DNA from: Norana najaformis | Taxonomy: Eukaryota > Annelida > Clitellata > Crassiclitellata > Hormogastridae | DNA: 64,000 bases | NCBI GenBank assembly: GCA_964023275.1 | Contig: OZ029927.1 | Coordinates: forward strand, 10,739,726 to 10,803,725 | Direction: 5' to 3' | In this document: one piece after another, positions 52,817-64,000 of the stretch | How positions within the stretch are numbered: the first letter of the stretch is position 1 | Layout: each line of letters starts with the position of its first letter | The notes under the pieces: generated by a model | Seen by the model: the letters and a program-made list of their open reading frames with translations, nothing else | What the model was told of the DNA's origin: nothing | The model's database searches: none | Made by a program: the position numbers and the translations under genes

Positions 52817-53525
52817 CAACTACTAACGGATAAGAACCGTTACAAGATCAGCTACACACAAGGACTAGTTATCGCTGCTACTGAGATTTCAGCATCCGAA
52901 GGTCGACTCAGGTGTATACACAGATTAGAAGCTGCGTCCGCCTCAAAGCGCTGCTGCTGCTCTTGTTGAGACCTTGGTCAATACTTATCCTCACCTGCCT
53001 ATCATCCTGGTTGCCTAACCTTTACCCCGAACGTTCTTATGACTGCGACACACTTCCCGCTACACCTAGACACTCCCTTATCTGCGTTTCCCCTGCCAGC
53101 ATACCCACATGGGACCCATAGTCCTATGATTGGACCCATACGGGTTCCAGTAAATGTTTTTGGCATGATGGTAGGTATTCATATACGGTAGGCGTTTATA
53201 TGGGCCACTTACAGAAGACCATTCTAAACTGATAGGTACTCCACCACAGGCATGTGCACCTGATATGGAAAAACATAAGAATTCGATTTCACAGTTTACT
53301 AGGCGACCAATACAACAAAGCTCCGACGCTTTGAGTCACCTGGCCATTTCTACTGCACCTTTTGGGTAGCCCCACCTCACAAAACGCTTCTACAGCTAGC
53401 CCAACTGACGTCTTCTAAAGTGACAAAGATAAGTTCGTCTGTATAGAAATAATGCTCTCGTAATAGGGTATCTCCACTGGCAGTCTCTCTCAGACACGTA
53501 TCTAGACCGACCAACGAATTCTCAT

Positions 53526-53680
53526 CCACGGTTGACGATGATGATGGAGTTATCTGCCCGAAGGCAGGTCCATTGGCTTTATGCCACCCGGGGGTGAGAT
53601 GAGTGAGGTGGATTTCCCGTTGCTTTCCTCACAGACAACTGTGGGAAAGCAATTGTCTAAGGTCGCAACATTCCCTGGTT
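53526..53680 (-). repeat. tRNA-derived SINE, family T, head missing
   Basis: Reverse copy of the body only: GGTCCATTGGCTTTATGCCA and CACCCGGG as in 50767-51018, with a short CATCATC tail. The tRNA-like head is absent. Confidence 0.8.
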
Positions 53681-53999
53681 TGAGCTGTCCGATGAAATCG
53701 TAGGGCGCCGAAGAGAGGGAGAATCAGGTCACTGCTCCCATCTCCCATCTGATTTTGGAGGATACTCTACTGAGCTGACCCTTAAACTAGTTTGAGCGAA
53801 GTTTGCCTATTAAAATTCGTAGCCCATGACGCCGACATCAAAATATAACTGATGCCTGAACATCGTCCAAAACCGCATAAAATCTACCCGAAAACTCGAG
53901 GACTCACTTTAGTAGCTCGAATGGAAACGACTCGAAGAGAGAGCGACCGCTCACACAAAACATTCAAGCAAACTGAACAGCAACGTAATACGCAAACAC

Positions 54000-54209
54000 C
54001 CCTTCTTCCTCTTATCTCTCTCTACTCTCCAACCCCAAACACCCCCCGTAACTGCCACTATTTCTCTCCGTCTGACTTGGATCTTGACCTGGAACTGAAC
54101 CCTTTTGCCTATCGATTTTGTTTTGACTGAGTACCTGTGAATAAGCTGGTCCCCGCAGCGCGGCTTTCGTTGGGCGCTGTACAAATCTCGGAATTACGAT
54201 TACGATTAC
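54000..54209 (+). repeat. SINE-like repeat, family A, intact tail
   Basis: Near-complete copy ending GGGCGCTGTACAAATCTCGG and ATTACGATTACGATTAC. Confidence 0.85.
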
Positions 54210-55908
54210 ATAGACCAGGCCCATATGACAGTATACCCATTAGCAAAATACATATGAGGAAATTGTATTTTCAATGGGAGATAGTAACTACGGTGGGTAT
54301 TTGGGATACAGCCTACCGGTACATGCTCTTTGAAGTTAAGCAAAAGAAATGTCTTTTCATGTCGGCACGATAATCACCACTGAAATTCCATCTTGTTATG
54401 CTTTTTAGCAACACCATATTTGGCAATCACTCATTTTCCTCCAGCAGAAAAATATAGCCACATAGTATCAATTAGTTTCATATTCCACAGGCACTGATTG
54501 AATTTCAATCACTACTGCTCAAAAAATCAACGACAATCAATCACCAAACATGAAAATGCACGTTTTGCTGACTACGCATATCCGAGTCAACAGGTTGGAC
54601 TGAGGAACTCATGATGGAAGCAACAGACTTGGATTCCGAAGGTCAAAGGGCAAAGATTCCAATCACGGATAGAAACACAGACAAGGCAAGACCAGATAAA
54701 AGCCAAGCACCAGGAAGAGAAACCATCCTATGGATTAAAAACATACATTTTTTCTAAAAAATATCATTTTTATATTTAATTATAAACACACAAAAACACG
54801 TGTGAATGAATGCACATAAGCGAATCTATATTAATAATCCAAATACATCTTGTTATTATAATTATTATATTATTATACTGTGTAAAATACATTTATAAAT
54901 TTACGTTTAAGCAGAGTTGTGCCTATACATTTACATTCTTCACATCTCTCTGGACATCTTGGTTAACAACATCCCAGTGGCATGACTTCAAATTTTGGGC
55001 CCACACCAGACTACTGTACATTTACATGTACTGTACCCTCGTTCAAAGGCTTCTCTCCGTCCCAGACCGATTCGGATTCGCTGTCGAAATAGGATGTATC
55101 GACCTTAACCCTTCCATAAAACCTTAAAATACCCCTCTCTTGCTGCTTCATCGTGAAACAGACTAGTGGTTTACTGACACTCGCGTCTAAAAATGGCCGC
55201 TAAAGTTCGTAGCCTACCGTGATTATCTACGGTTATGCGTCATTCGCTGCTGCATAGTTAGTCATGCAGCCATAACGCATTTTTCGCTGCCATGCTGCGC
55301 TTACATTTGCCTAATGGTTAATGGTTAATAAGAAATTCGGTTAAGACGAAATGTTTACGCTGGTACCGTCTTTCGTCTTAAACGAACTGCACTGTATTCA
55401 ACTGCATTTGGTACTCTTTGGGGGCCCAATATTACATGAATCAGGCTCAAGCCCTAAGCAGGACCCTGTCGGCAAATAGTGGGTCCAGGCTCAGCCACTC
55501 CCTGAAATGTGGGTCAGTGGTTATGCCACACGTCAGTCATTTCTTCTACGTACAAATAATCTTTGATACTTAACTTTTAATTGCCAAGCTTAAACAGGAA
55601 ACTAACCAGTGATTGCTCAGTTGGTAAACCTGTCATTCATAAATGCACACGTACAAACTGAAAAAACATATGTATCTATATAACTCTGTCTGTCTAGGAA
55701 ATTAGGAATGTGATGCAAGCGGAGCACAACAAAAGCGAAGCAAAAGCACAAATACTGCGGAAAATACAAGCAAAAGGCAATCACGGTTAAACAAAATAAG
55801 CAGTTACAAGACGTTCTCTTAGATGGGCTATATAAATGCTCCAGTTACATAAAACATAGATGCATAGGGTTTTCTAGTAATCAAAATTATCTGACTGCTT
55901 TTTAGTAG

Positions 55909-55992
55909 TCATCATCATCATCACCATCACCATGATCATCATCATCACCATGATCATCATCATCATCACCATGATCATATAGTGATGATCAT
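55909..55992. repeat. CATCAT/CACCATGAT microsatellite
   Basis: Imperfect CAT repeats broken by repeated CACCATGATCAT units. Confidence 0.9.
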
Positions 55993-57639
55993 GATCACTC
56001 ACGTTCAGTTTCCAGAGGACTTCAATTAATTTTAGCATCAACCTCATCGACATACTGCTCACCAAATTCACCAATTATTGTAACGGTAAATGTAAGACAT
56101 TTACATGCCTTTGCAGCTGCTGCTCAGGAACAGGGTCAAGGAAAAAGATCTTATGGCTGAGGCACATCACAATTGCAGCAACTCAACAGCCAGTTACTGT
56201 AAGTAAAACAAACAGCAGTTTGGAACACAGCAGAATGGACTCCAGGTCAGATGTCAAAACATACAGACTGTAAATTTAACTTTTGCACCACTCATACCAT
56301 AAGCAATGTTCTCAAAAGATCAACTGCAATATTAATTTTCACTTTTACATATAGATACCAGATTGTAAACAAACTCTTTAAACAGATCCGGCTTCAAAAA
56401 CAAACCCTATTAACACCGGTATCCACAACCGTACTCACAAGACTTGGTTCCATGCCATCTGTTTGCGGATTCATCCAGTTACTCTAGGCACCGCATACAC
56501 CAGTATGGACTCCAGGCAGGATTTGAACATGGTTAATAGAAAAAAGTATCACTGATCAACCTCCAAATACTAGTTCAAGCGACAAATGCACATGCAACAC
56601 GTAGGAAAACTAAACCTGACGAGAAACAACCGCACATCAATGCATAGCAGTGACAAATCAACTTCTTAAACTAGTTACTATAAATTATTAAACTGTTTCT
56701 GCAAATCCCACTGATTTGCGTATCATCGAGTAAACAAAGCTTCTTTTTGGTTCAGTTCAGCAAGATGAAATACTACCCCATAAATCACACCTACGAATGT
56801 GATCACCAAGAACTGCCATACAGATCACGAGATCGGTTATGCGCATAGGCATCCAGCATCACCAAATTTCCACACCATTAGCATACTGACCAATGCCCTC
56901 ACTAGGCATGAACCCACATTGCTCGGTTGGGTCACAGTGATCACACATTATCACTACGCTTAGTACAATGACATGTAATTGCCACAATTATAATCACCCT
57001 AAATGCTATGAATCTAATCACACAGAACAAGTAATCACATTGGCACTTACATGTGTGATCCCATTTTTCATGCCTAGTTATGTGCTAGTGTTTTACCAGA
57101 GTGGCCCTGAAGTTCTAAATGGGATCTCTGGAGGATTGTGGTGCTCTATACATTAGCAATACGGCATTAGAGTAAATAGTGATCCACTGTGCTGTTAGGT
57201 CCCTCAACCTTTCTGCAACAGCTCTGCACAAATCTTCCTCAGCTCAGTTTATCCTGAGAATCTTAAAACTAATTTGAAACCACTTCTCAATTCCACAGTA
57301 ATAGCACCAGAGAAAATCCTCCTAAAATGCATAGACACAAAGTGGATTTCTCTTGAATCATAATCCACTTTAACTAAAAATTCATGAAAAATCAAATTTT
57401 TTGCAACAAAAGTATTCGTAGTCAAAGAAAAACAAAATCAGTTGAAGCAAGTTACATAGTTAAGATACTTTAGTAATTAAATTGATCAGGTAAGAAAACC
57501 ACTACTGGTCACAGGTGTGAATATGTGTTTCTCTTAAATATGGACTACAATTCTACTTATAAACAAATTATTATTAAATGACCTGCAATAAAAAATGATT
57601 ATAAGTATTATTAAATACTATTTTCAAGTTTTACATATA

Positions 57640-57866
57640 CTTTATGCAGATCTCCTTAAAACAACACAGCAACAAAAAATGTATTAGAAATTAATCACAT
57701 ACTAGAGAAATTACAGAATCATACATCTCACAACTGACCACGCTAGATGCGTCTAAATTTTTTTACAAATCGTGAATTATCGAGTTGCCTTGGTCCATAT
57801 TTTGTTAACAATCCAGACAACTTTGAATGAAAGCAGCAGGTACATTCCATGCTCTAGAAGTTTCTA

Positions 57867-57899
<33 letters not shown>

Positions 57900-59945
57900 T
57901 TATCACTAGAAGTGACCAAAAGAAGTTTGACAGGATTCTTTGGCCTTCCTTGTTTATGGAGCAGCTCGAACAGACTGGTCAGGTAGCTCAGGGACATATA
58001 GACCCAGACGGTGGAGGCAGACATAATTATGCCCGCTTAACTTTGAGCTACACACAGCCTGGAGAAGAACCCAAAGACTGGGATGGTAGGCAAAGAGCCA
58101 TGTTTACAACAACACTCCAGAGTGTGGGATGCCAATGACGATGACAAGCCTAGAATACCTTGTGTAAATGCTCCAACAAGGAGATGTCCTTCAAACTTTT
58201 TTTCATTTGCTCTACAGTTTAACATTCCAACCAAGCCAATATGTCATCAGACTAGAGTAATACAAGCAATTATATATCAGCACTCCAAATCTGAACTTGC
58301 TTAATGGCAGCATTAAGTAGATTTCTTCTTTACATTACAATATTAGCAGATATTCGGTTTTCAATTCATCTTCTGAAACATGCAAATTTACTGCTTAGAA
58401 AATAGCACAAGAATACTAAATCGAACAAATCAGTATCGGACTCTTGAGCATCAGCAAGAAAGGCAGGCCACATTATAAGTCACCGCACAAAAACGAGTCA
58501 CATAACGGAGAGTTGTTTAAGTCCGTTACGCTGGCAGAAACGTTGCAAGAGGTTCCTTAACCCGAGGTTTCATGTTCTCAACATCGCTGCTCAAAGTCTC
58601 AGAAGTCGTTACTATCTGTGATTAGAAACAGTAAAAAACATAAGTAAAAATAAGTCATTATGAAATTCTCAGTGACACCCAATGGGGCTTTAGTATACCT
58701 TGAGTTTCCTTATAAATTTGCATTGTACACTAGCTTTTCCGATGATTTAGAATCAAAGTCAAATACATCAACTAGGTCTCAAGAAAAGCAATCAGAGCAG
58801 TTAAAAGCAATCACGTGTCCCAGACTATCTCCAAAATAATCCACTACCAATTCCTTAATGTGAAACAACCCCTGACTTTGATTTGATTGTTTCTCATCAG
58901 CTGCTGCCAACTATAGTAAAGGCAGTTCAGGTAGTCCAGTCCTTTGTTGTCCCCCAGAGGAAGAAAAGTAAACAACAAATAAACACAAATATATTTACTA
59001 TAACGCTTTATCTTACAGGCACCTTGCAAAAACTATCCTTTACTCTTTATCTGGGCAGGATCGCAATTGAGAGATCATCTTTCAAGATATGCCTCCTTTA
59101 AGCAGACCAAAAATTAAAATTAACCTACATGCCTTGCAGTGCATTAAACATAAAAATATTTCAGATAAAGGAAAATCAACATCCTACCGTTTCTATTTCC
59201 ATCCTTGATATGATCGGTTCATTTAAAACAGAAGCCTGTGACGTGACTCCAAATGGCAGTGAATGAGGACTCTTCAGGGCCGAGTGAACTGATACTAACG
59301 AGTTCAGACGATCACTAAAATAAAAAATACAACAAACAAGTTTACCTCTCTGAGATAACCATTCATATTGTAATTGTAATCAGAAATTTTTTAGTGCCAC
59401 GTCAAGTGAAACTAAACAGAAGTACTCTCTAAGCTAGCCAAAACGATGTTAGCTCACAAGTAAAAAAATTTCACCAGCAAGAAAACAATGCTCCCACAAC
59501 AAGAAAAGTCACCAGCAGAATTCAACCAGCAAATTCTCATCCATAATTGATAGTTGACATCATGCTCAGAGTTCCATACACCTGTTGCATTGAGGATGAG
59601 GAATGATTTCAGGCTATATGGTCTTCTGACAGAGGCAAAGTTGCCTCTCTGACCAGCAGTCCTTCGCAGATAGTATCCACATTTCAAAATTGTCTGTGCT
59701 GAAGTAGTACAGACCCCTCACACTCTTAAGAGGTCCTTAAAATGTGTTACATAAATGTTGCGACACAGATGTTCAGATGGTCATTGGTCAGCTTCACAGT
59801 CATCAAATTAAATTTTTTACTTTACATTATCTGGACAGACAACTTTGAATGAAAGCATATATTTTATGCAGATCTCCTTAAAACAACACAGCAACAAAAT
59901 ATGTCTTAGAAATTAATCACATACTAGAGAAATTACAGAATCAGA
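57640..59945. repeat. Dispersed direct duplication of about 80 bp
   Basis: 57642-57721 and 59863-59942 share TTTATGCAGATCTCCTTAAA, ACAACACAGCAACAAAA and AATTAATCACATACTAGAGA with few changes. A nearby ACAACTTTGAATGAAAGCA block is also shared (57817 and 59839), so one longer segment was copied and broken. One copy is in LAMTOR1 intron 4, the other just downstream of the gene. Confidence 0.8.
57869..57900. repeat. AAT microsatellite
   Basis: About ten uninterrupted ATA/AAT units. Confidence 0.9.
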
Positions 59946-62900
59946 ATCACAGTTTGTGGACAAAAAATCGTTAAGGCATCAAGGAAGAGTATAACATTGA
60001 CACATGTAAGAAATTTACCTGTATTGCCTGGTTTTCAATGACTGGCTTTGGCTACGCATTCGACCACTTTCCACTGCGTTAACATCAATGTAGGCTCTGC
60101 AAACAAACCAGAAGTAATTCTTAAAGTAACAATCACCAATCGCACAACGGCAGTGAACAGAAACTCGTGAAAACGATGGCAGGTCATCCAAAAGCTCAAA
60201 GCATGAATTCAGCAAGTGCACAACGGTGGCCAGAAAACAGAATGCCACTCTGGGAAACAACGAATTACATATGACTAATAGAATCTACTAATCTATTATT
60301 GCGATAGAAACTCGCGAAAATCACAGCAGGTTATCCAAAAACTCCAAGAATAAACTGAGCAAGTGCACAACGGTGATCAGTTATTAAACGGTGATTAATT
60401 ATAAATATTATAATCAATAGCACTAAAAGCTGTAAATGTCATGAACATGGCATAAATCCTCAAACACAGGAAGACCTGATTCTTACTGTGCCGATCGGTC
60501 TAGGATTTGTGCCAAAGTCTCACTTCCACTGGGTCTAGTCACATTCGCTGGAGGAACAGGCCTGCATCCAAACAAAAACCAATCAGTCAACCTGAAGGTC
60601 AAATAAGGTTATTTAAATGCTTTTATCTAGTACATCATGGCAAATGTGTGAAAATTAGGAGAATGTCAAGTCCACTCAAACATTCTTTAAACACGGGTAA
60701 AAGAAAGAAACTGGCCCTCAAAAAATGGACATTAAAGCACGATGCTCATTATGTGCTGAATTTTAACCCACTATAGTGTGTATGAAAGGTTCAAATATTA
60801 AACATCAATTCAAACAACCTTAACTTTGCATTTCCATCTTTTGATTCCTTTGTATGGTAAGGTAATATTCGTAAAATAAGTCAACCTAATCTGGTTTATT
60901 TATAATTCCTGTGAGAAATGGTTTAAGATCTGTTTTCTGAAATACAAACACAGCAGTCAAATCACTCGAAACCCTATCTCTTTGCATGATTTAACAAAGT
61001 GTTCTTACTGCGCTGGAGGGGCATTTGGTGGTGCATTGTTCAGCAGACCTGTAGTTTCATCTGGTTCTTGGAACTATCACAAGAACACATATGCCAAAAA
61101 TTAAATAACATCCTGATCTATCCAAAATTTCTTTCAAAATAAGCCATTGTGCAAATTTTTACACACATAATCTACCACGTAAATTTATTCACAAATAATC
61201 CACTGCACAAATTTCTTCAGTGTGCAACTGCTTTGAAACAAGCAAATATTCACAGCTAAAGAAACTTAGCAAGTACTGGCAAAACCTCCACTGAGATATA
61301 TAAACAAATGACACTGTTAAGTAAAGCTCCCTAATCCCGAGCTGAATGTGTGGGAGGTGCTAATTTCCCACTCTTGGCCCTTGAGACAAGAATGGCTGAA
61401 TGCCAAGGTCCTGGACAAAGGGCTAGTGCATTGCAGAACTTTCCAGCTTATGATAGCACCAAATTATACTAATTAGCAACAGAGGAATGTGTGTGCAAAT
61501 GACTTGCCCAGGATCATACGGAATCCACTCAGCTTCACATGCTGTGAATGAAACAGGATATGAAAAACAAGAGCAGTTGTGACCTAAAAGCGATTCAGCA
61601 CACACGAACATGATTTGCAAGCTTAAGAGCCAGCCCAATTTGGGTCCAACAAGTGCTGCAATTTGAGAATTTCTTCAAAAAACACTTTATAAAGAAAGAA
61701 AAGGCTCGGGTAGGCATGATACAAAGTAAATGTAAACGTAAATGTACACGGTTTTCTATAGCAACCATATGGCCTTGACCCTGCTCAGTTTTCAAAGAAT
61801 TTATCGGGTGAGATCCTTCATCACAGCTGCCCGTTTAAATGGGAGCCACACCATTTAAGGACCATATGTATGGATAAGTCCTTTACAAGACAAGAGGCAC
61901 TTCACACTCATCATCAGCTACATTCTACAGCTTAACTTAAAGGATTGGGATTTAAAGAGGATCAGAAGCATTTTCTCTGCACCCAAATAAATCACTACCA
62001 ATTAATTAATTAAATGCAAAGAAAACTCCAGTTACAGGTATTCTTCAGGCTACTCGGACACAATGCATAAGCCCCCACTCCAAGGTTCAGTTCACTGAGA
62101 CAGACTTATGTCACAGTTTTTGCATGAATATTCATTGGCATCATCCAGTAGGGTGAGGCTAACAAATATTATCAAATTATTTGTATGAAACACTCTTTAA
62201 ATTAAAATAACCCATATACACTGAACTTTATTAACTGCTTTACTTGTTGTAAGTGTAGTGCTATATATATAGTATCTGTCTGTATTTAGTAACTGGCTCC
62301 ATTGGGTGGGATTAATAATGGCACAATGGTACCATACAATTCATTATAAACAGGCAAAAAACAACAAGTGTTGCAAATAATTTTACCTGTAATTGTGAAT
62401 CTTAAAATTATGTGCAATTTAGCCAGATACAGTAAACGTTTCGACCCCACGTCAGCTCATCAGAGATTGACTTAAGTATCAATGTGACTAATGCAACTTG
62501 TAGTCCATAAAAATACTGCAGTTCAAAACACAATCCTCCATTTAAGGCTTAAGATGTAAACGTACACGGTTTTCTATAGCGACGGTATGTCCTCGACCCT
62601 GCTCACTTTAAAATGAATTTAGCGGGTGAGATCCTTCACCACCACTGCCCGTTTGAATGCACGCCACGCCATTTAAGGTCCCTGTGTAATTGTAATTCCA
62701 AGATTTCTACAGTGCCCAACGAAAGCCGCGCCGTGGGGACCAGCTTATTCACAGGCGCTCAGTCAAAACAAAATCAACAGGCAAAAGGGTTCGGTTCCAG
62801 GTCAAGATCCAAAAGTCAGACGGAGAGACAGCGTGGCAGCTACAGGGGATGGTGTTTGGGATAGAAGAGAGAGAGATAAGAGGAAGAAGGGGTGTCAGGG

Positions 62901-63385
62901 TACGACCCTATTAGCTGCCACCCAATCCACGCTATCGCTACACTGCGCCACTGCCTGTAAAATAAATCGTTAATACTGAATATCAATTTCAGTGACAGCA
63001 AACTACATTATGTCGGCTTCTCGTATTTTCGTAATTAATAAGGTCCGGTTGTTCGTTTTCTTTCATTCCATATAAATACCAAAACTGGTTTAGAGGAATA
63101 TAGCAATGTAAACAAGGCACTTTCATTACCAATACTCCATGAAGCTGGATATTTATTTCGAGTTTTCAGCTGAACTATTCTACAGTACTCAAGTCTATTT
63201 AAGCGCCCATTTCACCGTCCCATAGTACTAAACGCCCATCACTATCCTATGCTACCAAAAGTCACTGTCTAGAAAAACGCAATTAGGTTCGGTTGATTTC
63301 ACATGGCAAGCGCCAATTCAAATCATGTCTTAAACATGTGACATACGTGTCTATCTTCATCCTCCTGGCTGCAACAGCAACCCAT
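58526..63385 (-). CDS. LAMTOR1: LAMTOR1 (p18), Ragulator complex scaffold, complete
   Basis: Six small exons join in phase: 63385-63347, 61073-61009, 60561-60487, 60096-60019, 59314-59188 and 58615-58526, for 157 residues (human 161). LAMTOR1 anchors the Ragulator complex to the late endosome/lysosome, recruiting Rag GTPases and mTORC1. The protein starts MGCCCSQEDEDRH: Gly2 is the myristoylation site and Cys3-5 are candidate palmitoylation sites. An acidic dileucine motif, ETTGLL, follows at residues 18-23. The conserved helical core is visible as SETLAQILDRSAQAYIDVNA, then KTRQYSDRLNSL, LPFGVTSQASVLNEPI and the last exon IVTTSETLSS to FLPA. All introns are GT-AG. Intron 1 is 2.3 kb and carries three SINE-like copies. 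No exon is longer than 127 bases, so no single open frame reveals the gene. Confidence 0.92.
60149..60386. repeat. Tandem duplication in LAMTOR1 intron 3
   Basis: 60157-60238 and 60306-60386 share GAAACTCGTGAAAA/GAAACTCGCGAAAA, CAGGTCATCCAAAA/CAGGTTATCCAAAA and AGCAAGTGCACAACGGTG, about 150 bases apart. Confidence 0.75.
61725..61862 (-). repeat. SINE-like repeat, family C
   Basis: Contains TGTAAACGTAAATGTACACG at the tail side, then GGTTTTCTATAGC, CTTGACCCTGCTCA and CATTTAAGGACC. Matches 62549-62683 along its length. It lies in LAMTOR1 intron 1. Confidence 0.8.
62549..62683 (-). repeat. SINE-like repeat, family C
   Basis: Contains GTAAACGTACACGG, TTTTCTATAGCGACGG, CCTCGACCCTGCTCA and GCCACGCCATTTAAGGTCC. 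Read on the minus strand its 3' end is GCTATAGAAAACCG with a GTTTAC-type tail. Shorter relatives occur at 46567-46640 and 21833-21905. Confidence 0.8.
62684..62955 (-). repeat. SINE-like repeat, family A, with tRNA-like head
   Basis: Reversed copy in LAMTOR1 intron 1. Beyond the shared core, its 5' end on the minus strand reads GTGGCGCAGTG and then GGTCGTACCC, resembling RNA polymerase III A and B boxes of a tRNA-derived head. It abuts a family C copy at 62549-62683. Confidence 0.7.
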
Positions 63386-63581
63386 ATTGGAGTAACTTTA
63401 CGAATTATGTCTTCCAATTCCTTCCACTTTAAAACTCAATATCCATTGCAACGATCATGTGATAAACATCACCACTTCCGCCACAGAACGATTAAAAGTG
63501 AACTTAGATTCAATCACACTCAATTTTCATATAAGAAGAAATCGTTATAATAGCACCAATTTGAGAACTAACTTTAAACTT

Positions 63582-63582
63582 C

Positions 63583-63673
<91 letters not shown>

Positions 63674-63811
63674 TAGTCTAGGTTCTAGGTTCAGATTACA
63701 CTTACCTCGAGCAAAAAAATTATATTTTATTATTATTGTCATAATTATTGCTGTATTTTATTATTGTTGTTGTTATTATTGTTGTTGTTATTATTATTAT
63801 TATGATTATTA

Positions 63812-63892
<81 letters not shown>
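63582..63892. repeat. Long AAT array and ATT array in inverted orientation
   Basis: About 30 AAT units at 63582-63673, then a 140-base spacer, then ATT repeats, pure over about 63815-63892. The two arrays are reverse complements of each other. They lie some 200-500 bases upstream of the LAMTOR1 start codon. Confidence 0.95.
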
Positions 63893-63893
<1 letters not shown>

Positions 63894-64000
63894 CGTCATC
63901 AATGCCATCGTCGTCGCTATCATTATTGTTTTGACATCGTCATCATAGGAGTAGTTGTTGTAGTCGTGGGAGTAGCAGTAGCAACAGTAGCAGCAGTAAT

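Larger units (their letters stand above)
51880..58525. other. Gap between the membrane-protein exon and LAMTOR1
   Basis: Upstream exons of the membrane-protein gene are expected here but were not identified. Contents are SINE copies (families E, T and A), CAG and CAT microsatellites and an AAT run. Confidence 0.5.

Noticed and set aside
52594-53270. Candidate upstream exons for the membrane-protein tail
   Set aside because: The candidate ending at 52595 meets an in-frame stop within 30 bases and the one at 53216-53262 ends in the wrong phase.
57943-58304. Overlapping plus-strand frames of 62 and 73 codons downstream of LAMTOR1
   Set aside because: They may be a decayed repeat fragment; no motif I recognise and no splice sites.
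63720-63948. Poly-isoleucine frames
   Set aside because: Translations of the ATT array.

Overview
The window is animal nuclear DNA: intron-rich genes with GT-AG introns, one GC-AG intron and one U12-type AT-AC intron, AT-rich non-coding sequence, many SINE-like repeats, LINE relics and long microsatellites. The proteins are metazoan and align end to end with vertebrate families, so an intron-rich bilaterian, probably an invertebrate, is the best guess. Nothing fixes the phylum. All exons below were joined by hand from splice signals, reading phase and family alignment.

Layout. 1-13215 (minus): 5' two thirds of a FET-family (EWSR1/FUS/TAF15-like) RNA-binding protein gene, eight exons, running out of the window on the left before its RRM. 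17191-21434 (minus): LRRC47, five exons, complete. 22479-33364 (plus): eIF2A, fourteen exons, head-to-head with LRRC47 across 1.04 kb. 33365-47215: repeat-dominated gap with minisatellites, LINE and SINE copies, a 1-kb TATG satellite, LTR-like segments and a GC-rich 241-bp tandem block. 47216-49839 (plus): a three-exon gene for a small cysteine-free secreted protein I do not recognise, possibly a peptide precursor. 51620-51879 (minus): last exon of an unidentified single-pass membrane protein. 58526-63385 (minus): LAMTOR1, six small exons, complete. The right edge carries long AAT and ATT arrays in inverted orientation.

The named genes belong to translation and growth control (eIF2A, LRRC47, LAMTOR1) and RNA metabolism (FET). 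They are not an operon; the only arrangement that suggests shared control is the divergent LRRC47/eIF2A pair. The most novel items are the unknown secreted protein, the AT-AC intron in eIF2A, the eIF2A reading frame that stops before the usual C-terminal coiled coil, the GC-rich tandem block next to an LTR-like promoter, and several SINE families that share an L2-like 3' end with LINE relics in the same window.
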